DNA from: Zychaea mexicana
Lineage: Eukaryota > Mucoromycota > Mucoromycetes > Mucorales > Lichtheimiaceae
Assembly: GCF_025766255.1 (NCBI RefSeq)
Contig: NW_026516724.1
Location: 214,645-278,644 of the forward strand
Reading direction: 5' to 3'
Length of the DNA: 64,000 nt
Below, in pieces: positions 32,365-45,359 of the stretch (the first letter of the stretch is position 1; every line of letters starts with the position of its first letter). The translations under genes were made by a program, and so were the position numbers. The notes beneath the pieces are model-generated. The model was not told the DNA's origin and ran no database searches. It saw only the letters and a program-made list of their open reading frames with translations.

Positions 32365-34267
32365 ATGACGTTCAAAGATCTCCATTATTCATTGGGTAAA
32401 TTTAAAACCGATGTGCGTTCTCAATTAGCACGTAAAAACCCTTTGCAGAAGCCAGATACAAAGGCTCTTTCCATGTGGATTTTCGAGGAACGGAACGATC
32501 TGAAAGCCATGCGCGTGTCGGCTTATCATCGCGCGGAAACATCCAAATCGTTTGCGGATTGGATTGATGAACATGACGATGATGACTTGCAGGTAAACCG
32601 TAATAGGACATTATTTCGAGTCCAAAACGTCCAAGTCGCTAGAGGAGGTGTGGCCATCGCAGAGAAAAGAACAGCCTTTTCTTTGTTTACGGGAAGAAAG
32701 GCTATTGACGAGTCATGGTAAATTTACGTTAGGATATTGGTGGTAAACTGACCCAGCTGATTGAAATGCATGCTGAAACGGAACGTGAATATATTGGTGA
32801 GTTCATTTTATTTTTTCTTTTATGTTTCTGTGTGTATGTGCATGCATCAAAGCGTTATATATGCCAGGAGTGAGATATCGAAAGCATGCCTGATAATAAC
32901 TCGGAAGACAAACAACAGCGAAATATCAGAAATATCGACGTATCGTGAAAACCATCCGTGAACGGGATGAGACGGTCGTTTCGAGTGTCCGAGAAAAGAA
33001 ACGAGCGGTTGAAGCGAGGCTACAGCATCTCTACAAATCCAACCGCAAATCACGCAAGATCCCCCAATTCGAACAAGAGTTGGAACAGTTGTCGACCGAG
33101 CTGGAACAGAAAGAAATTGAGTTGGCCGATTATAAACGGTTAGCCCTGCGTGAAGCGTTCTATGTACGGTTTAATGCATTGCATGAATATGCCGAAAAGT
33201 CATGTCTGATGGCAGGGTTTGGCAAGTATTTGGTGGATTTGATCGATATTGAGCCCAGCAGCAGCAAGCAGTCGCCATCGTCGTGTCACAGTAGGCCATA
33301 TGCAAAATACCAAGAGTCGAATATGATTTGGATGGATTGCAAGCTTGCAGTAGAGGGATGGCGTCCAGATGATAAAGACGAGCGACCTACGGCATTGGAA
33401 GACATTATGCTTGACGGAGGAGAAGGAGGACAACGTGATGGATTTGTAGATGATGATGATGCAGAACTACTCACGGATGACGATGTGGCTACTCCACCGC
33501 CTGCTCATCATCAGCAACAGCATCATGAGCACGTAGAAAAAGAGCTTGATGAGAAATGGACTTACGCAGCTTCACTGGAACAACAAGATCGGCGGCTCCA
33601 GCAGCCACATGTGGATCACAGCGAAGAACAAGAACCGCCACCAGCATATACACCACCTATTGGAAACGTGAATTATACAGCATCAGAAAAAACCATTGGT
33701 GGTGGCAGCCCGCAACCTCGGCATCAAACAGCGGCTGCAACGGCTCGATTTAGCAGCACGGATCCAACAACTAGAATCACGCCACTGGCTACAGCGCCTG
33801 CCACCTTGGCAACAACAGCAGTTACGGTAGAGCGTGGCATGTCATCCGAAGCAGCAGTGGCGGCAACAGCAGTAGGAGAAGGGAAAGCACAGAGCAGTAA
33901 TGACGACGGCAGTGATGACAGCAGCAATAGTAATAGTAGTGGCACACACAGCCACCTAGAAGCAACAACAATGACATCGACCTTGGAAAAACATTATCAG
34001 GCCACTGATTATCGGGACTTGTACAATCAGATCACGCAACGTGAAATGTATGCCGTGCAACCGAGGCCGTACGCCGAATTTCAACAACGGCTGCAGATAA
34101 ACCATCGTCATCATCAGCATCATGGTGAAGGCGGCGGTGGTGGTGGTAGCAGTAGCAGCAGTGATAGGGGTCGCATCTTGTCTTCTCATCCACAATTGCC
34201 GCATCGCCAAGAAAAGTCTGATTGTGTCACCGGGAAAGAAGAAGAAAAGGAACCAAAACAGAACTAA
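32365..34267 (+). CDS. Pil1/Lsp1-like eisosome BAR-domain protein
   Basis: Three-exon model: 32365-32592, 32733-32796, 32919-34267; 1641 nt, 546 aa. The start is the first Met of the conserved region (MTFKDLHYSLGKFKTDVRS). The N-terminal 260 residues match the eisosome core: KALSMWIFEERNDLKAMR, GGKLTQLIEMHAETEREY, IVKTIRERDETVVSSVREK and RKIPQFEQELEQLSTELEQ, a helical BAR fold. Pil1/Lsp1 proteins assemble under the plasma membrane and organise furrow-like membrane domains and lipid signalling. The C-terminal half is a long Gln/Ser/Thr/Asp-rich disordered tail, longer than the compact yeast proteins. Neighbours are unrelated. Confidence 0.85.
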
Positions 34268-35582
34268 CGGGGATATCCCCAACAACCCGGCTTTTTTCTT
34301 CTGTATGAGGCAGTTGTATATCTAGTATTTCTAATGGCCCACACACACTCTCTCTCTCTTACTTGTGAACGCTACTATACCAAATTATATCATTCTATTA
34401 CCTGTGTCCGGCTGTTTGTTTGTGTGTTTGTGTGTTGATATGGTGAGAACGAAAGGTGAACTGTTACACCAAGTTGCAATGGTCAAATGCTGCTGTCGTC
34501 CTATATAGTCAGCACTGTACGTATTATATACAAGCCAAAGTTGTATCCAATTCCATCCATGAACAAATTCATCCTAGTTATAATACACAATAGGATGTTG
34601 CTTACTGCATCCCCTCGTTCCTCTACATCGTGTCACTTTCTTTCATCGAAACTTCCATGTACAGAATGTGAAGAACTATAATGTTGATGCTGGTGATGGA
34701 TTGCCCTGAAAGAAAGAACAAGGGGTGAGAGGGAGGGTGTGTACAATATACTGTTGCGTATATGTAAACTTCCATGGTGGAATGGGAATCCATGGACCAC
34801 GGAGCTTCAGGGTCATTGCTGCCGATCGATTTTTCTATAGATTGTCAGTATATGGTTAAAGCCCAGAAGGGAGAGAACAACGACAACCACAAGATGATCA
34901 TGACTACAAGTAACATTTGTTGCTGCTCTCAGTCAAACTAAAATAAGCTGTATGCTGCTACCCACCACTGCTATTGCTTCTCGCGCTGATGATGGCTGCG
35001 CTTACTATCACCAAGAAGCACTCATCAAGTAGCTGTCGTCACCCGCGGAACTCCCCGGGTTGTCGCAAGAAGAAAGCGATGACTCTTTTTTTTCAACCCG
35101 GGCCTCATGTAACGAAAACGGGTAACCAACGGAAACAGGTATCCGAGGAGCCAAAAAAAAAAAAAAAAGCTAAACTGTTTTATGTGCAAAAGTTGGACTT
35201 GGCTTAAAACGTGTCTTTAAAGACAGAAGAGGGCTTATCTGATATGAGTTTTTATTGTGTGTGTGTGTGTAATCGTAAGACTATGTTACTTTTTTTTTTT
35301 TTGTAAAGTTCGATTGTGTAAGGTTTCTTGTTGTTTTAGAATGCAAAATGAGAAATGCTATGCTATATGATAGTGGTGCTTTTTTTTTCTTTTAAGAGAG
35401 AGAGAGGGTATAGATATGAAGGGCATGATAATATATACAAAAAAAAAAAGCAAGAATACTAGAATGGAGGATCTTCTTCTTATATTGTGTTGAGAGGGAA
35501 AGGGGTTGGTATCAAATTTTGCGTAGAAGTAGTAGTGGTAACGGTAATGGTAGTATGTAGTATGTGAGGATGAGCAAGTGCT
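34268..35582. other. intergenic, no gene seen
   Basis: Holds the 3' end of the Pil1-like gene and T/A-rich runs. The short frames at 34487-34681 and 34974-35207 show no recognisable feature and end in poly-K or simple sequence. Confidence 0.5.
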
Positions 35583-35912
35583 TTAGCTCCACGATTCATG
35601 GAGATTGACAACGACATGGAGCCATTCATTATGCTTGACGGCGAAATGTTCAATGATCCACTTGTATACGAGGCTTCCGTGGATGCGGACTAGTAGACGC
35701 TTTTGGCATATGGGACAGGGTCGATAAGAGTATTTCTTGGGTTGCTGGGCGACTGCTTGTTGTTGTTGTCGTCGTCGTCGTTTTTGTTGGGCAGAAGAGG
35801 ATGAGGACGACGAAGAGGATGATGTAGGCGATGGGGCGGAAGTGAGCTCAGGGCTCTTGGCCAAGAGGAGCTCTGGATGTTGCGGATGTTGATACATTGT
35901 GGAGAGAGCCAT
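35583..35912 (-). CDS. small protein with a CxxC/HxxxxH cluster, unrecognised
   Basis: Single-exon frame of 109 codons with an in-frame upstream TTG-rich leader typical of 5' UTRs here. The N-terminal half is low-complexity (Ser10, Arg/Gln runs). The C-terminal half is ordered: YRPCPICQKRLLVRI, then WIIEHFAVKHNEW, giving C-x2-C and H-x4-H with C2H2-like spacing. It could be a short zinc-binding protein. No family recognised, and no splice or neighbour evidence; it is the only plausible gene between 34.3 and 41.6 kb. Confidence 0.45.
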   Translation of the reverse strand: MALSTMYQHPQHPELLLAKSPELTSAPSPTSSSSSSSSSSAQQKRRRRQQQQAVAQQPKKYSYRPCPICQKRLLVRIHGSLVYKWIIEHFAVKHNEWLHVVVNLHESWS

Positions 35913-38900
35913 AAAGAAGTTCTGTTGTTGTTGTTGTTATTGTTTGTTGTATTGGCAATTCGATATGGGGAAATGTTGGCGTGTGTGCGTGCAAGTGAAA
36001 AGAGAGAAAGGTTGCTTGGCTACCGGGGCGGGGGTTGGGGTGTGGAGGGAAAGGTAAGAACATGGCCCCCTTTTATACCCATTCCGCGCCTCGAGGGAAG
36101 CTTGCATTCAGGTCCAACTAAAACTGGCGTGGGACAGGGAAAAGAAAAAGCATAGGGTGGGGTGAGGTGAAGGGGGGGGGGTGTGTGTGTGAGTGTATAG
36201 TACAGTATGTGTTGCAGGAAGAAGAAGAAGAAGAAGAGGAAGGTTGGGGGGGGTGGGGATAAGGGTGGGGTAACAGGGGTGACGATGTCTTGCAAGCAGA
36301 CAGGCACGGGGCGTCTCTCTCTCTCTCTCTGTCTCTCTGTCTCTTTTGCTCTCAGTAGCTTAATGCTCCATCATCATCTCTGGTGCTGTTTAGCAGTGTA
36401 CTCCTTTATTTTGATTTAGCAGCGCATACATTAAACAGGCAGGCAGTGATTTTCCCCGCCAATATTGCAGAATGGACGGGGGAATGTTATGTTTACACGT
36501 AAACAACACGCAGACAGAGCAAGAGAGACGCGGCTATTATGTATATATGACGTTTAAATGAGCCGGCTTCCGTCTCTCTCTCTTCCGCCAAGGCAATCAC
36601 AGTCTGTATGTACCAGTACCAGTATGCATACAGTACTGTACAAGCGTATCATAGTAATAATACATAGCAAGTTTCTTACTTGCTCCCTTCTAGCTTTCTT
36701 TAGACAGAGTTGTCGGGTGACATCTTCTACCCGATCTCCACAGAGTGGTATTCTACATGGTGCCTGAGAAAGAAAAAAAAAAAAGGAATCGTCCGCTCTC
36801 TCCTACATACACTGATGTGGTGCACATAAGCCCGTCATGTTCTATCATACCCCGTTCATCGGAAGCAGTGCCATATTGAGTATGTTTGCCGACCCTTGTG
36901 TGAAAAGAGATCATGCCCCCCTCTCCCTTTTGCCTCTCTTTTGTGAGAATTATACATAGTGTGCATCGTGATCAGTCCGAACACTCCAAAATGAAATAGA
37001 TAGCTTGTTGATATGATACACATGCTTGTTGTAAAAGACAAGTAGCAGTTTCGGGCCATACAAGCAACTTTTTATTGCCTGATGTCACCTCAATAATATA
37101 TGAGAAAAAAACAAAAACGCACGCACTGACCGTTGTCACGCTATTAAAAAGGCCCCCCAAACAAAGTTCCGTCATGTACACATACAATACATAACGGGTC
37201 CGGTGAGATCATCAGCCGTGTACCACTACTACAGTAATGTGTACTATCATACTTACTACCCGTGCTGATATCATATCATCAATTAGTTGGTGTCATCGTC
37301 TTTCCATTGTCAGGTACATTTCCAGTATCAGTAAGATATACTGTAGTACTACGCCTGTTCCCACAGATAATCAGGGTAAACAAAGCGTTGAATATAACCC
37401 TAAAGAGAAATGCAAAAGGCTGTAAGGGCTATTAGATGCAGTACATGCATTACTACTATGTACAAGTTATGTATATTGTGCAACAACCTAGCAATAATGT
37501 ACACACATCATTCTTCTTCTTCTTCTTCTTCTTCACGACGATGCCCCAGGGCAACTTGTTTGCTCATGACAACGATGGTGACAATGATGATGGGCATACC
37601 ATTCTTGCCTAGCCGGTTTTCGGCACCAGCTGTAGAACAATTACGTAGACGAGTGCCAAAAAAGTCAAGGCCCGATGATCTTCTGGATTCGTGTCACTCA
37701 GGCACAAGAAATGGCTCTAAGATACTATAACAATAATATATATATATATATATATTAAAGAGACCAAATTCTCTCAAATAGATGGGAGGGTTGCACTGCA
37801 ATAGAATCATCTTGGGTCATGGGTGGTACAGTACCATAAGCTGTAGGTATCACCTTTTTTTTTGCGTACACTTCTTTAGAGGGGCTGTCGATGATGAACG
37901 GAGACGGTGGCTGGGCTCTATTTTTACCTCTAGTTGTTGACGATATGATTACCTCTTCTCTCCCTCTCCCCTAAATGATGTATGTTCTTTACTGTTCTGT
38001 GTATCGGCAAATACGACTCATCGATATATGCAACCCCCCCCCACCCCATTCTTCTTTTTGTTGTTGCTGCAAGCGCCCAGGTAATAAGGAACATGAACCG
38101 AGGACGACTATGCACGAAAGGTAACACAGGACTGCGATCTAATGAACAATGAAGGGAAAAAAAAATCAGCAGTTCGGTGTGTTTTCTCTCTGGGCGTAGC
38201 AAAAAGGCATTTTTTAATCAACTTTTTGTTGCAGCAGGCCTTACTACATGGCGTCTGTGGGAATAGGAGTATCAACACTCGCTTATGATAGTAGCTCTTG
38301 GCTTGACTACTTGGCTGCTGCTGCAGAATGTTGTGTAATCCAAATGATTGACCCAAGCTATGCATGTTTTGGCGCCCTCATGTTGCACTTTTAAAATGTC
38401 AGAACTAAAAGAGAAAAACAGGGGGCTGGTGTGTGTGCACTAAACCTAATAGCAGACTTGTTCCTGCTGTTGTCTTTTTTTGTTTATGATAAAAGGCGGG
38501 AGACGCTGTTGTTGTTGTTGTTGTTGTTGTTGCTTCAATTCAATAAACAACAAACACAACAAATCTTCTTGTTGTTGCCGCTGTGCTATTACACGCAAGC
38601 AGGTTTTCCTTATTGTTTATAGTATATGTACGATGTGATGCGCTGTATCTGCACAAACGTTTCAAAGCTGTGTTGCTGTAGTAAGCTCCAAATGCGGTGA
38701 AACACATATTATGCATTGATTTGCATTTGCGGAAAAGCTGTTTCGTGACATGGATCGGTCCGTGTCTGTAATCGTATATCGCTGCTACTTGGGAAAGAGG
38801 AACGTACAACGTAGAAAGATGACTTGGACTTTGCTTTGGTCAGGTGCTATGAAACTCTCTTTTCTTGGTGCAACAGGTTGATCTTGATACTTTGCTTTAG

Positions 38901-41620
38901 CTTATATGCTACTTACTTATGGTGGCTTCTCTTCTCCAAATCCCAAAGCGATAACCATATTTCCCAGGAACAAAAAAACGGCTTGCGCCTTGCAATTCTT
39001 ATCATTACGTATGTCTTGCGTCGTTTGTTGCATACAAACACTCTACACTTGATTCGTTTCAATATGTATCATCATTACCCCTTTTAATATATATTTTATC
39101 AATTTATCTGATAAGAGTTCTTTTACTGTAGTACTACTTTTAATGGGATGGTTTTGATATGGTATATAGTCATCACCATCTCGCGCTATAATTCTTGATG
39201 ACCTACACTGCACCAAAGCGTTCGAGCACATTACAAGCTCATTGAGATAGCCCACATCTCTTCTCTTAGAAATGTTAAAGCCCAGTGCTTCTTGCTTATA
39301 TCTTATTATTGCTTATCGCTCTTTTTTGTGTGTGCGGTTGGCTATCCAGATTACTGCGGCTGCGAGCTTTCTTTTTGGTATGAAAAGCAACCAACATATT
39401 TCAATAAAATAGATTTGATTGCTTATATTGCCCAGTCACTACAGTCACTACACCGAGTAATATATTTGGTTCTGAAAGCAAAACAAGCTCGCCGTGGCAT
39501 TACAATGACTTTGATTGATATGTACGTTACTACACGTTTCACCCTGGGGATGCACTCTCTTGTTCAGTACCTGTGACCCTCTTGCCCCGATGACTACTCT
39601 GTGCACATTCACACACAGTGTCACAAGTCACACACTCTTTCATTCTAGGTATGTGTAATAAATCATCGTACTTGAACAATCACCCGAGGAACCACAAAAT
39701 GGGATTACCCCACATTTTGAGACGAGTATTTTAAAGGTTTTTGCAGGGTATTATAATGTGAGCAGCTTGCAAAAATCAAAAATCGAACAAAATTACATAT
39801 GTAGCAACAATTTATAACCTATGTATTTCAATGATTACTCTAACCATCACACGCAGCACTACATATATGGTTTGTTGAAAGGATCGCATCTTGATGTTTA
39901 TGTCTACTCACAAAAGCTGTACACCTCTTTGGTATTTGGTCTGTATCTTCAAGAATAGAACGACACTGGTAAAGCTACGAAGCGTCACCTTTCTTTATCT
40001 CTAGGGCTCACGATGCACAGAATTTTATGACGTGATGGTCATCCCTGATATCATTGACAAACAAACTGTTTTCCGTTATGGGAAACACTCACTACTAAAA
40101 CAGAGGGACCCGCCCGTTACTGCCAGAGCGCCCACTGTATACTTTGTTTTTTTTACATGATAGTTATATGCTATCATAGTGCTCGAGACAGTATAATTCA
40201 ACATACAAGTCAGCAATAAAGCAGCTCAATCAATCTAGAATGTGGCAAAGAACCAATTTTTGGTAAAGAATCTTCAAAATTAAAAAAGTATGGCTTTGGA
40301 TGATATGCGATGAAATATACTGTGTATGTCATAACTTGATATTCCCATAAACGTTTACCGCTAATATCATGTGTTAGTGTTTGCACCATCACATCCAATT
40401 TCCATATTTAACTAAAATACTGTTTCTAATGATGATCATCAATCACGTTTCTATATACACAGAGTATAAAGGAGTCAAATCGTAAGCATGGTAGATGCTA
40501 CAAATGCTAACACCAACAGCGCAGCATTAGCTATAAGCAGTTTGCCCGCACATCTATCTTTGCATCAAAGTCAGCTGTGGGAAATTTGACTGATATGTTT
40601 TCTTGATCAAACGGCTAACGTAATTTACACTATACCGTTTTTCCCCATAGGTAGCTCTTCAAGGAAGTACAACCTTACAAAATAAAAAGCCGATTATGGT
40701 GCATCCCATTATAAATCGTCAAAAAGCGAGCTCTAATAAAAGATCAATAAGTTTATGATTTGCTTATTTGTTACTTAAACATTATTCTTTAAAATCTTTA
40801 GAATAGCTATTGAACTCGGGCTTATTTTTTTTTTGTAAAGAAAAAAAGTTTTCAGCCATCAAGTTGGCCGCTTTTGCCGGTTTTTGGCTGAAATACTGAA
40901 CTTTATGCCGGATTCGAAGCCTGGATCGTTCTCAGCCAATAGAATTCCGTGCCGTATTTAGTTTCTTTGCTAGTAAAAAGTCGATACTACACAGGTAACT
41001 CTGCCAGAAAATTTGGCTGTACATTTTGTGACCTAAGTGACTAATAGAGCAGATACATTGAGGCATACAGCCGCAACATGTCTGGAGAACAAAACAAATA
41101 AAGAGGTCCGCAAGTTCTCTTCTAAAAAAAATGAAGTCGCATCGGCGCATAGGCGCACAGGCGTAGCAATATAAAGGTTGACTTTCAAAATATCGGGATG
41201 CACCATGTCTATCCGTCACCAGTACATAATTCATGTAGCAACAACGTAGTTTTTTTTTCTGCAAGAAGATTCTATGTACTGCAGTAGCTCTCCACATCCT
41301 TTCCTTACTCATACGGGATCTATAAAAATGCTTGTTAATCAAAATAACTTTTCCTTTCTTTGCATTTTTTGTTCAGTAGATTGTAAGTGTTGTACTACTA
41401 TGTACATAATAGGCATCATTGGCAGTCTAGAGTATATATATCCGTTGTAGACATCTCTCGTGGCTCCAAGATCCGATGCGTCCAAATTATAAATTTTTTG
41501 TAATAATCATCCACACCCCGGTTTTCACGATATATAAAAGGTCAAAGAATTAAACTTTAACAAAGCACCAAGTGCCAAATCGAAAAGCAAAATCCACCAA
41601 ACATTATTGGAAATTCTTTA
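35913..41620. other. long gene-poor intergenic region rich in simple repeats
   Basis: No convincing gene in 5.7 kb. Notable tracts are G-rich runs at 36170-36260, (CT)n near 36315, (TTC)n at 37511-37533, (TA)n at 37738-37755 and (GTT)n at 38505-38532. The minus ORF at 40932-41342 (136 codons) lacks any motif and probably reflects chance. Confidence 0.5.
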
Positions 41621-42524
41621 TTATACCACAGTGTACTGAGCATCAAGAGCAGTATCAGAAGCAGTATTGCTTTCCGCCAGAGCGATCACCTTGAGAAATT
41701 CTGTATTCACGGACTTGGTGTCATTTACGTGAGGATAAGATTCATCAGGTATGGGCTTGCCAAGGAACGGACATATCTTCTCCCATGTGATACCATCCTG
41801 CAAGTCCAGCACAAGCAACCGATCTGCTGGGACGTTTTCCAAAACCCATGCGTTATGCGCCTCGTAGCGTGCCTTCATTACTTCGGGTTCATCCTCGAAT
41901 TTTTGCCCATCTATAAATGCGCCTTGGAGAAAAATGGTTTTAAACATTCTTCGACTGCGAATAGCATAGTCTTTGGCGTTTTCTGGAAGTTCGTCGCGGA
42001 ACTTGTAGATGGTATTGAGCACAGACTTGTACCAGCTATCCGGATCACGTTTGGTTAGGATTACTTTGGCATTTGGATAATAGTCAAATAATCTGTCGAG
42101 AAAAGAGATCGTAGGACTACAGTATTTTGAGTAAACGGCAAAATCGAATATCAAGATATCATCAGAACGTATGCTAATGTCTTGTTGCAAACAATAAATG
42201 TGCGTCGGCAATGAGAAAATGTGTACATACCAATCGGCTGCTGCACTAAATCCTTCGTAAAGCTCGTCCCAGTCAACAGGCTTCTCAGGATGCAAGTACG
42301 CTTCTTCAAAAACTTCCGGCTTACGATCACATTCATACATAGACCTCATGTGGTGGGTGTTGTAGCTAATTTCCATTGAAAAAAGTGTTTTAGATGACGC
42401 AATCATATTGTGCAATAAAAAAAGCGCACATTTCCTTCTCTTACCCCAACATATTGAGTGCTGTTCTCAAACTATCAGTGCCTGTTCGGCTCATGCCAGC
42501 TCCAATCACTTCAAGTGGTGCCAT
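41621..42524 (-). CDS. sulfotransferase-fold P-loop protein, copy 3
   Basis: Model: exons 42445-42524, 42231-42365 and 41621-42116, 711 nt, 236 aa, with the same exon 1-2 lengths and phases as copies 1 and 2. It begins MAPLEVIGAGMSRTGTDSL and keeps KVILTKRDPDSWYKS and WEKICPFLGKPIPDESYP. It is far more similar to copy 1 than to copy 2, and even intron 2 is conserved (both 114 nt, same ends, long identical runs), so the pair arose by a recent duplication of genomic DNA rather than retroposition. As in copy 1, intron 2 is stop-free and a multiple of three. The substrate is unknown. Confidence 0.85.
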
Positions 42525-43159
42525 ATTTCTTCAGTATGTACTGGAGGATATAGTAGAAAGATAAAAGATGGAACGATTGATTCGATCGATCCCTTTATAC
42601 ACGGCCAAAGGTGCAAATTTATATAAAAAAGGCAAGCGATAGTCTCTATCAAGTATACACAAAAGAAATGATTGGCTTAGACTGCAGATTTGTTTTTTTG
42701 AGGAAGTGTCAGGAGGAAAACTGACGATTCTTAGGGACGAGGATGTGGGAGCCGGGACCGTTGGTGTTAGAAATCGTGTCACGTCAGGAACAAATCGTGT
42801 CACAACAACAAGAAACATTACAGAACTGCGCCAAGTGCATAAGTCAGGAAGCTGTTCCTTGTGCATAAACGTCGTTTGAACGAATAAGAGGAAGCACAAT
42901 GTTAAATATAAGAATGAGGAGGATGAACAAAGCTTGTTGATAATGAGTTTTACAAAATGAAATAAGCGAAGAGGTAGTTAGAATATAGGTTGTTATAGTG
43001 TGGTGCAGGCATCGATGATCGAAATGTGGAAGAAGAGTGGCAGTGGTACAAGGGTAAAGTGGAGCAAAGTGTAAGATGTGGAAGTGGAGGATAAGTGCAA
43101 AAAAGAGTAATGAGACAACAGTAGAGCAACGTATGATTTAAAAGTAAGGATTTTGGAGT
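42525..43159. other. intergenic, no gene seen
   Basis: Between sulfotransferase copy 3 and the CACTA-like relic. Only short unsupported frames. Confidence 0.5.
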
Positions 43160-45351
43160 AAATACCATAAGCAACCGGACTTACTGATATTAAAAACTTG
43201 CTTCATTTCCTCACTGCAATACGGTTGCAAATCAACAACTTCGTTCAATGGCACTTCGTCGATAGACCTCGTGATTCAACTGGCTCATCTACACGGACAA
43301 CAGGATTACCAATTGGATCTTTCTCACTGTCGGTGTATATTGATGTTGTGCAGAGTTGGCCGTATTCAAGGTTATTAGCAATGTTGAAAGACAAGCGATG
43401 AAGACTGATAGTGACGATAGGTTCGTATGCTCGAGCTGGCAGAAGATCAAGTGCTATTTGTTTTCCGTTGTTTTGTTAAACTGCCAAACATAGGTTGCAT
43501 TGTTCTGCAGTCGAAAAAGAAGCCAGCGACACCTTCCTTTATCTCTTTCGACGAGACAATGTTATCAACAAATCCCAGATCATATCCAAGGTATGAAATT
43601 CGTATGTGTTCTTATGTATTCGTCGATCGAAGAACCAGCTTTAACTCGTGCATCTCCGTCATCCTACGAGCCACCGTCGATTACATGCCTGAACATAATC
43701 TGGCGTCCAATCATTTCGAGAGCATCACGAGAAGGGTTATGTCTATTGGAGTGGAATATATGTTCACGAACGAACTTGTTGAATTGTTCCCCTTTCTCAA
43801 ATTCGAAATGAATTGCTGTTGCGAACCGATCAAGGTCGTCGGCTATGTGATGGAGATAGTGGAGCTTTGGCGTTTCACTTATCACTGGCTTTTTCTTCGA
43901 ATTTACTGGACGTGAGGGGAAGACACGCTCCACTTCGTTGATACGATCGGTAAGGCCCTGAACTTTCTGTTGGACAAGTTCGCAGTAAAACCCGAAAGTT
44001 TTTAGGGATTCGGCCCGTGTATAATAGGGAGACCAGCTCACCTAGTTAAAAAAAACCCATGTCAGCATATTCTCTTCTGCAATATCATCATAACACCATC
44101 AACTATAACAAGGGTAACTCACCGTGAACAACAAAGCAATTTAGCACAATTCGCAACTTCTCCTTCCTAGACTCTGGTAAGTTTCTCCATTCTTTATGGA
44201 GAAGCCCGTTTATGATAATCGGTAATTGCCGAGCCAGTATCTTATAATCGCGACCTCCGAATGATTGACTTGATACCCAGAAACAACTACCAAGGACACG
44301 GCCAAAAGCGGCTGAAATGTAGTTTGCGCAACCTGGTTTGCAGCTGCTCGGTCTCGCGCGCGCTCAAGAACTCCACCGTCGCAAAAACGAGATACCTAGT
44401 AACACCAAGCATCATCGTATGCAAGATTTCGACTGGACAATCTTTGGTCATATCAAATGCCTTCAGTCTCAACAAAGCTTCACCGCCAGTGAGCTTGTAG
44501 CTGTGTGCGTCTCCGCTACTCGACGTTGAGCCGTTTGCAAGCTCGACTCGATGAGGCAAATCGAGCCCATCAACAAATGCTTGAATGTCTTGAAGCTCAC
44601 CAAGTTCTGCATCTTGGTGGTTAATGGTCGTTGAGTCTTGATCGGCAGTGGGTTTTCGATGGTAGCATTTTCGGCAATTGTACAAAGAGTTGGTTCCTTT
44701 ATGACAGGCGATTTCAGAATGCGCTGGATTGTCTACTGTTATAAAGTTGAGCGGTGCGAAGACCAAAACATTTTCTTGACGCTCCTCTTTCCAGCTCAAC
44801 CAAATCGTCCACCACGTCTGTGAGCATGACTCTTGCTGGCAAACGATTATGCAGGTGTACTAGGAACGTGTTTTCACGCCGATTTCGCTCCCCGAGGGAT
44901 AAGGCAGCAGGAACCATTGACCAACTCTGTAATAAGATTAAGGGGGAACGACCCGGACATCGGCAAAGTCAGCAGCGTATTCAGCAGTGATAGCGTCAAT
45001 AAACAGTTGCATACGTACTGGAGGGTGAGGCTGCCTCGGTTTCTGGTCCAGGCATAGGCTGTTCCGTGGAGCTCGACGACACGACGATATCCTCCATCGC
45101 TGTATCTTCAGAATCTTGCGCTGGGTATGCTGGCTCATTTCTTAAGATGGTGGCCATGCGGTCTCGATGAGCTTTACTGAGCTTGTGTCTAGCAAGGTTT
45201 CTCGTTTGCTACATTCGCACACCACACTCGCAAATGATGGGCTGGTCATCAGCACGTTGTAAACGATAATGCTGCACTGGTCTGCGAGTAGTTGCTTGCT
45301 GCTGATTGCGGTTAACTGAGACCTTGAAAGTAGGAATGGTGTGTCTTTGCA
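43160..45351 (-). pseudogene. CACTA/Plavaka-like transposase, degenerate
   Basis: The minus-strand reading starts at about 45351 (MQRHTIPTFKVSVNRNQQQ) with an N-terminal zinc-finger-like C-E-C-G ... H-K-L-S-K-A-H interrupted by TAG. It continues through VGQWFLLPYPSG and FAPLNFITVDNPAHSEIACH, then CYHRKP, DCPVEILHTMMLGVTRYLV and GRDYKILARQLPIIINGLL. After an intron (about 44042-44127) come KLHYLHHIADDLDRF, GEQFNKFVREHIFHSNRH and MFRHVIDGGS. The C-P-V-E-I-L-H-T-x-L-L-G-V-type motif and the C-terminal H-I-F-x-x-N-R-x-x-P-S-R-D segment are typical of CACTA-like elements common in Mucoromycota. Several stops and frame changes, including the stop after VIDGGS where Trp is usual, make it non-functional. 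Terminal repeats were not found. Confidence 0.65.
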
Positions 45352-45359
45352 TTTTGAGA

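Noticed and set aside
38501..38600. Leu-rich hydrophobic ORF suggesting a membrane protein
   Set aside because: Translation of a (GTT)n microsatellite.
40895..40925. Second B-box look-alike (GGCTTCGAATCC on the minus strand)
   Set aside because: The flanks do not pair as tRNA arms.
40932..41342. 136-codon minus ORF
   Set aside because: No motif, no splice context, irregular Cys-rich composition; probably chance.
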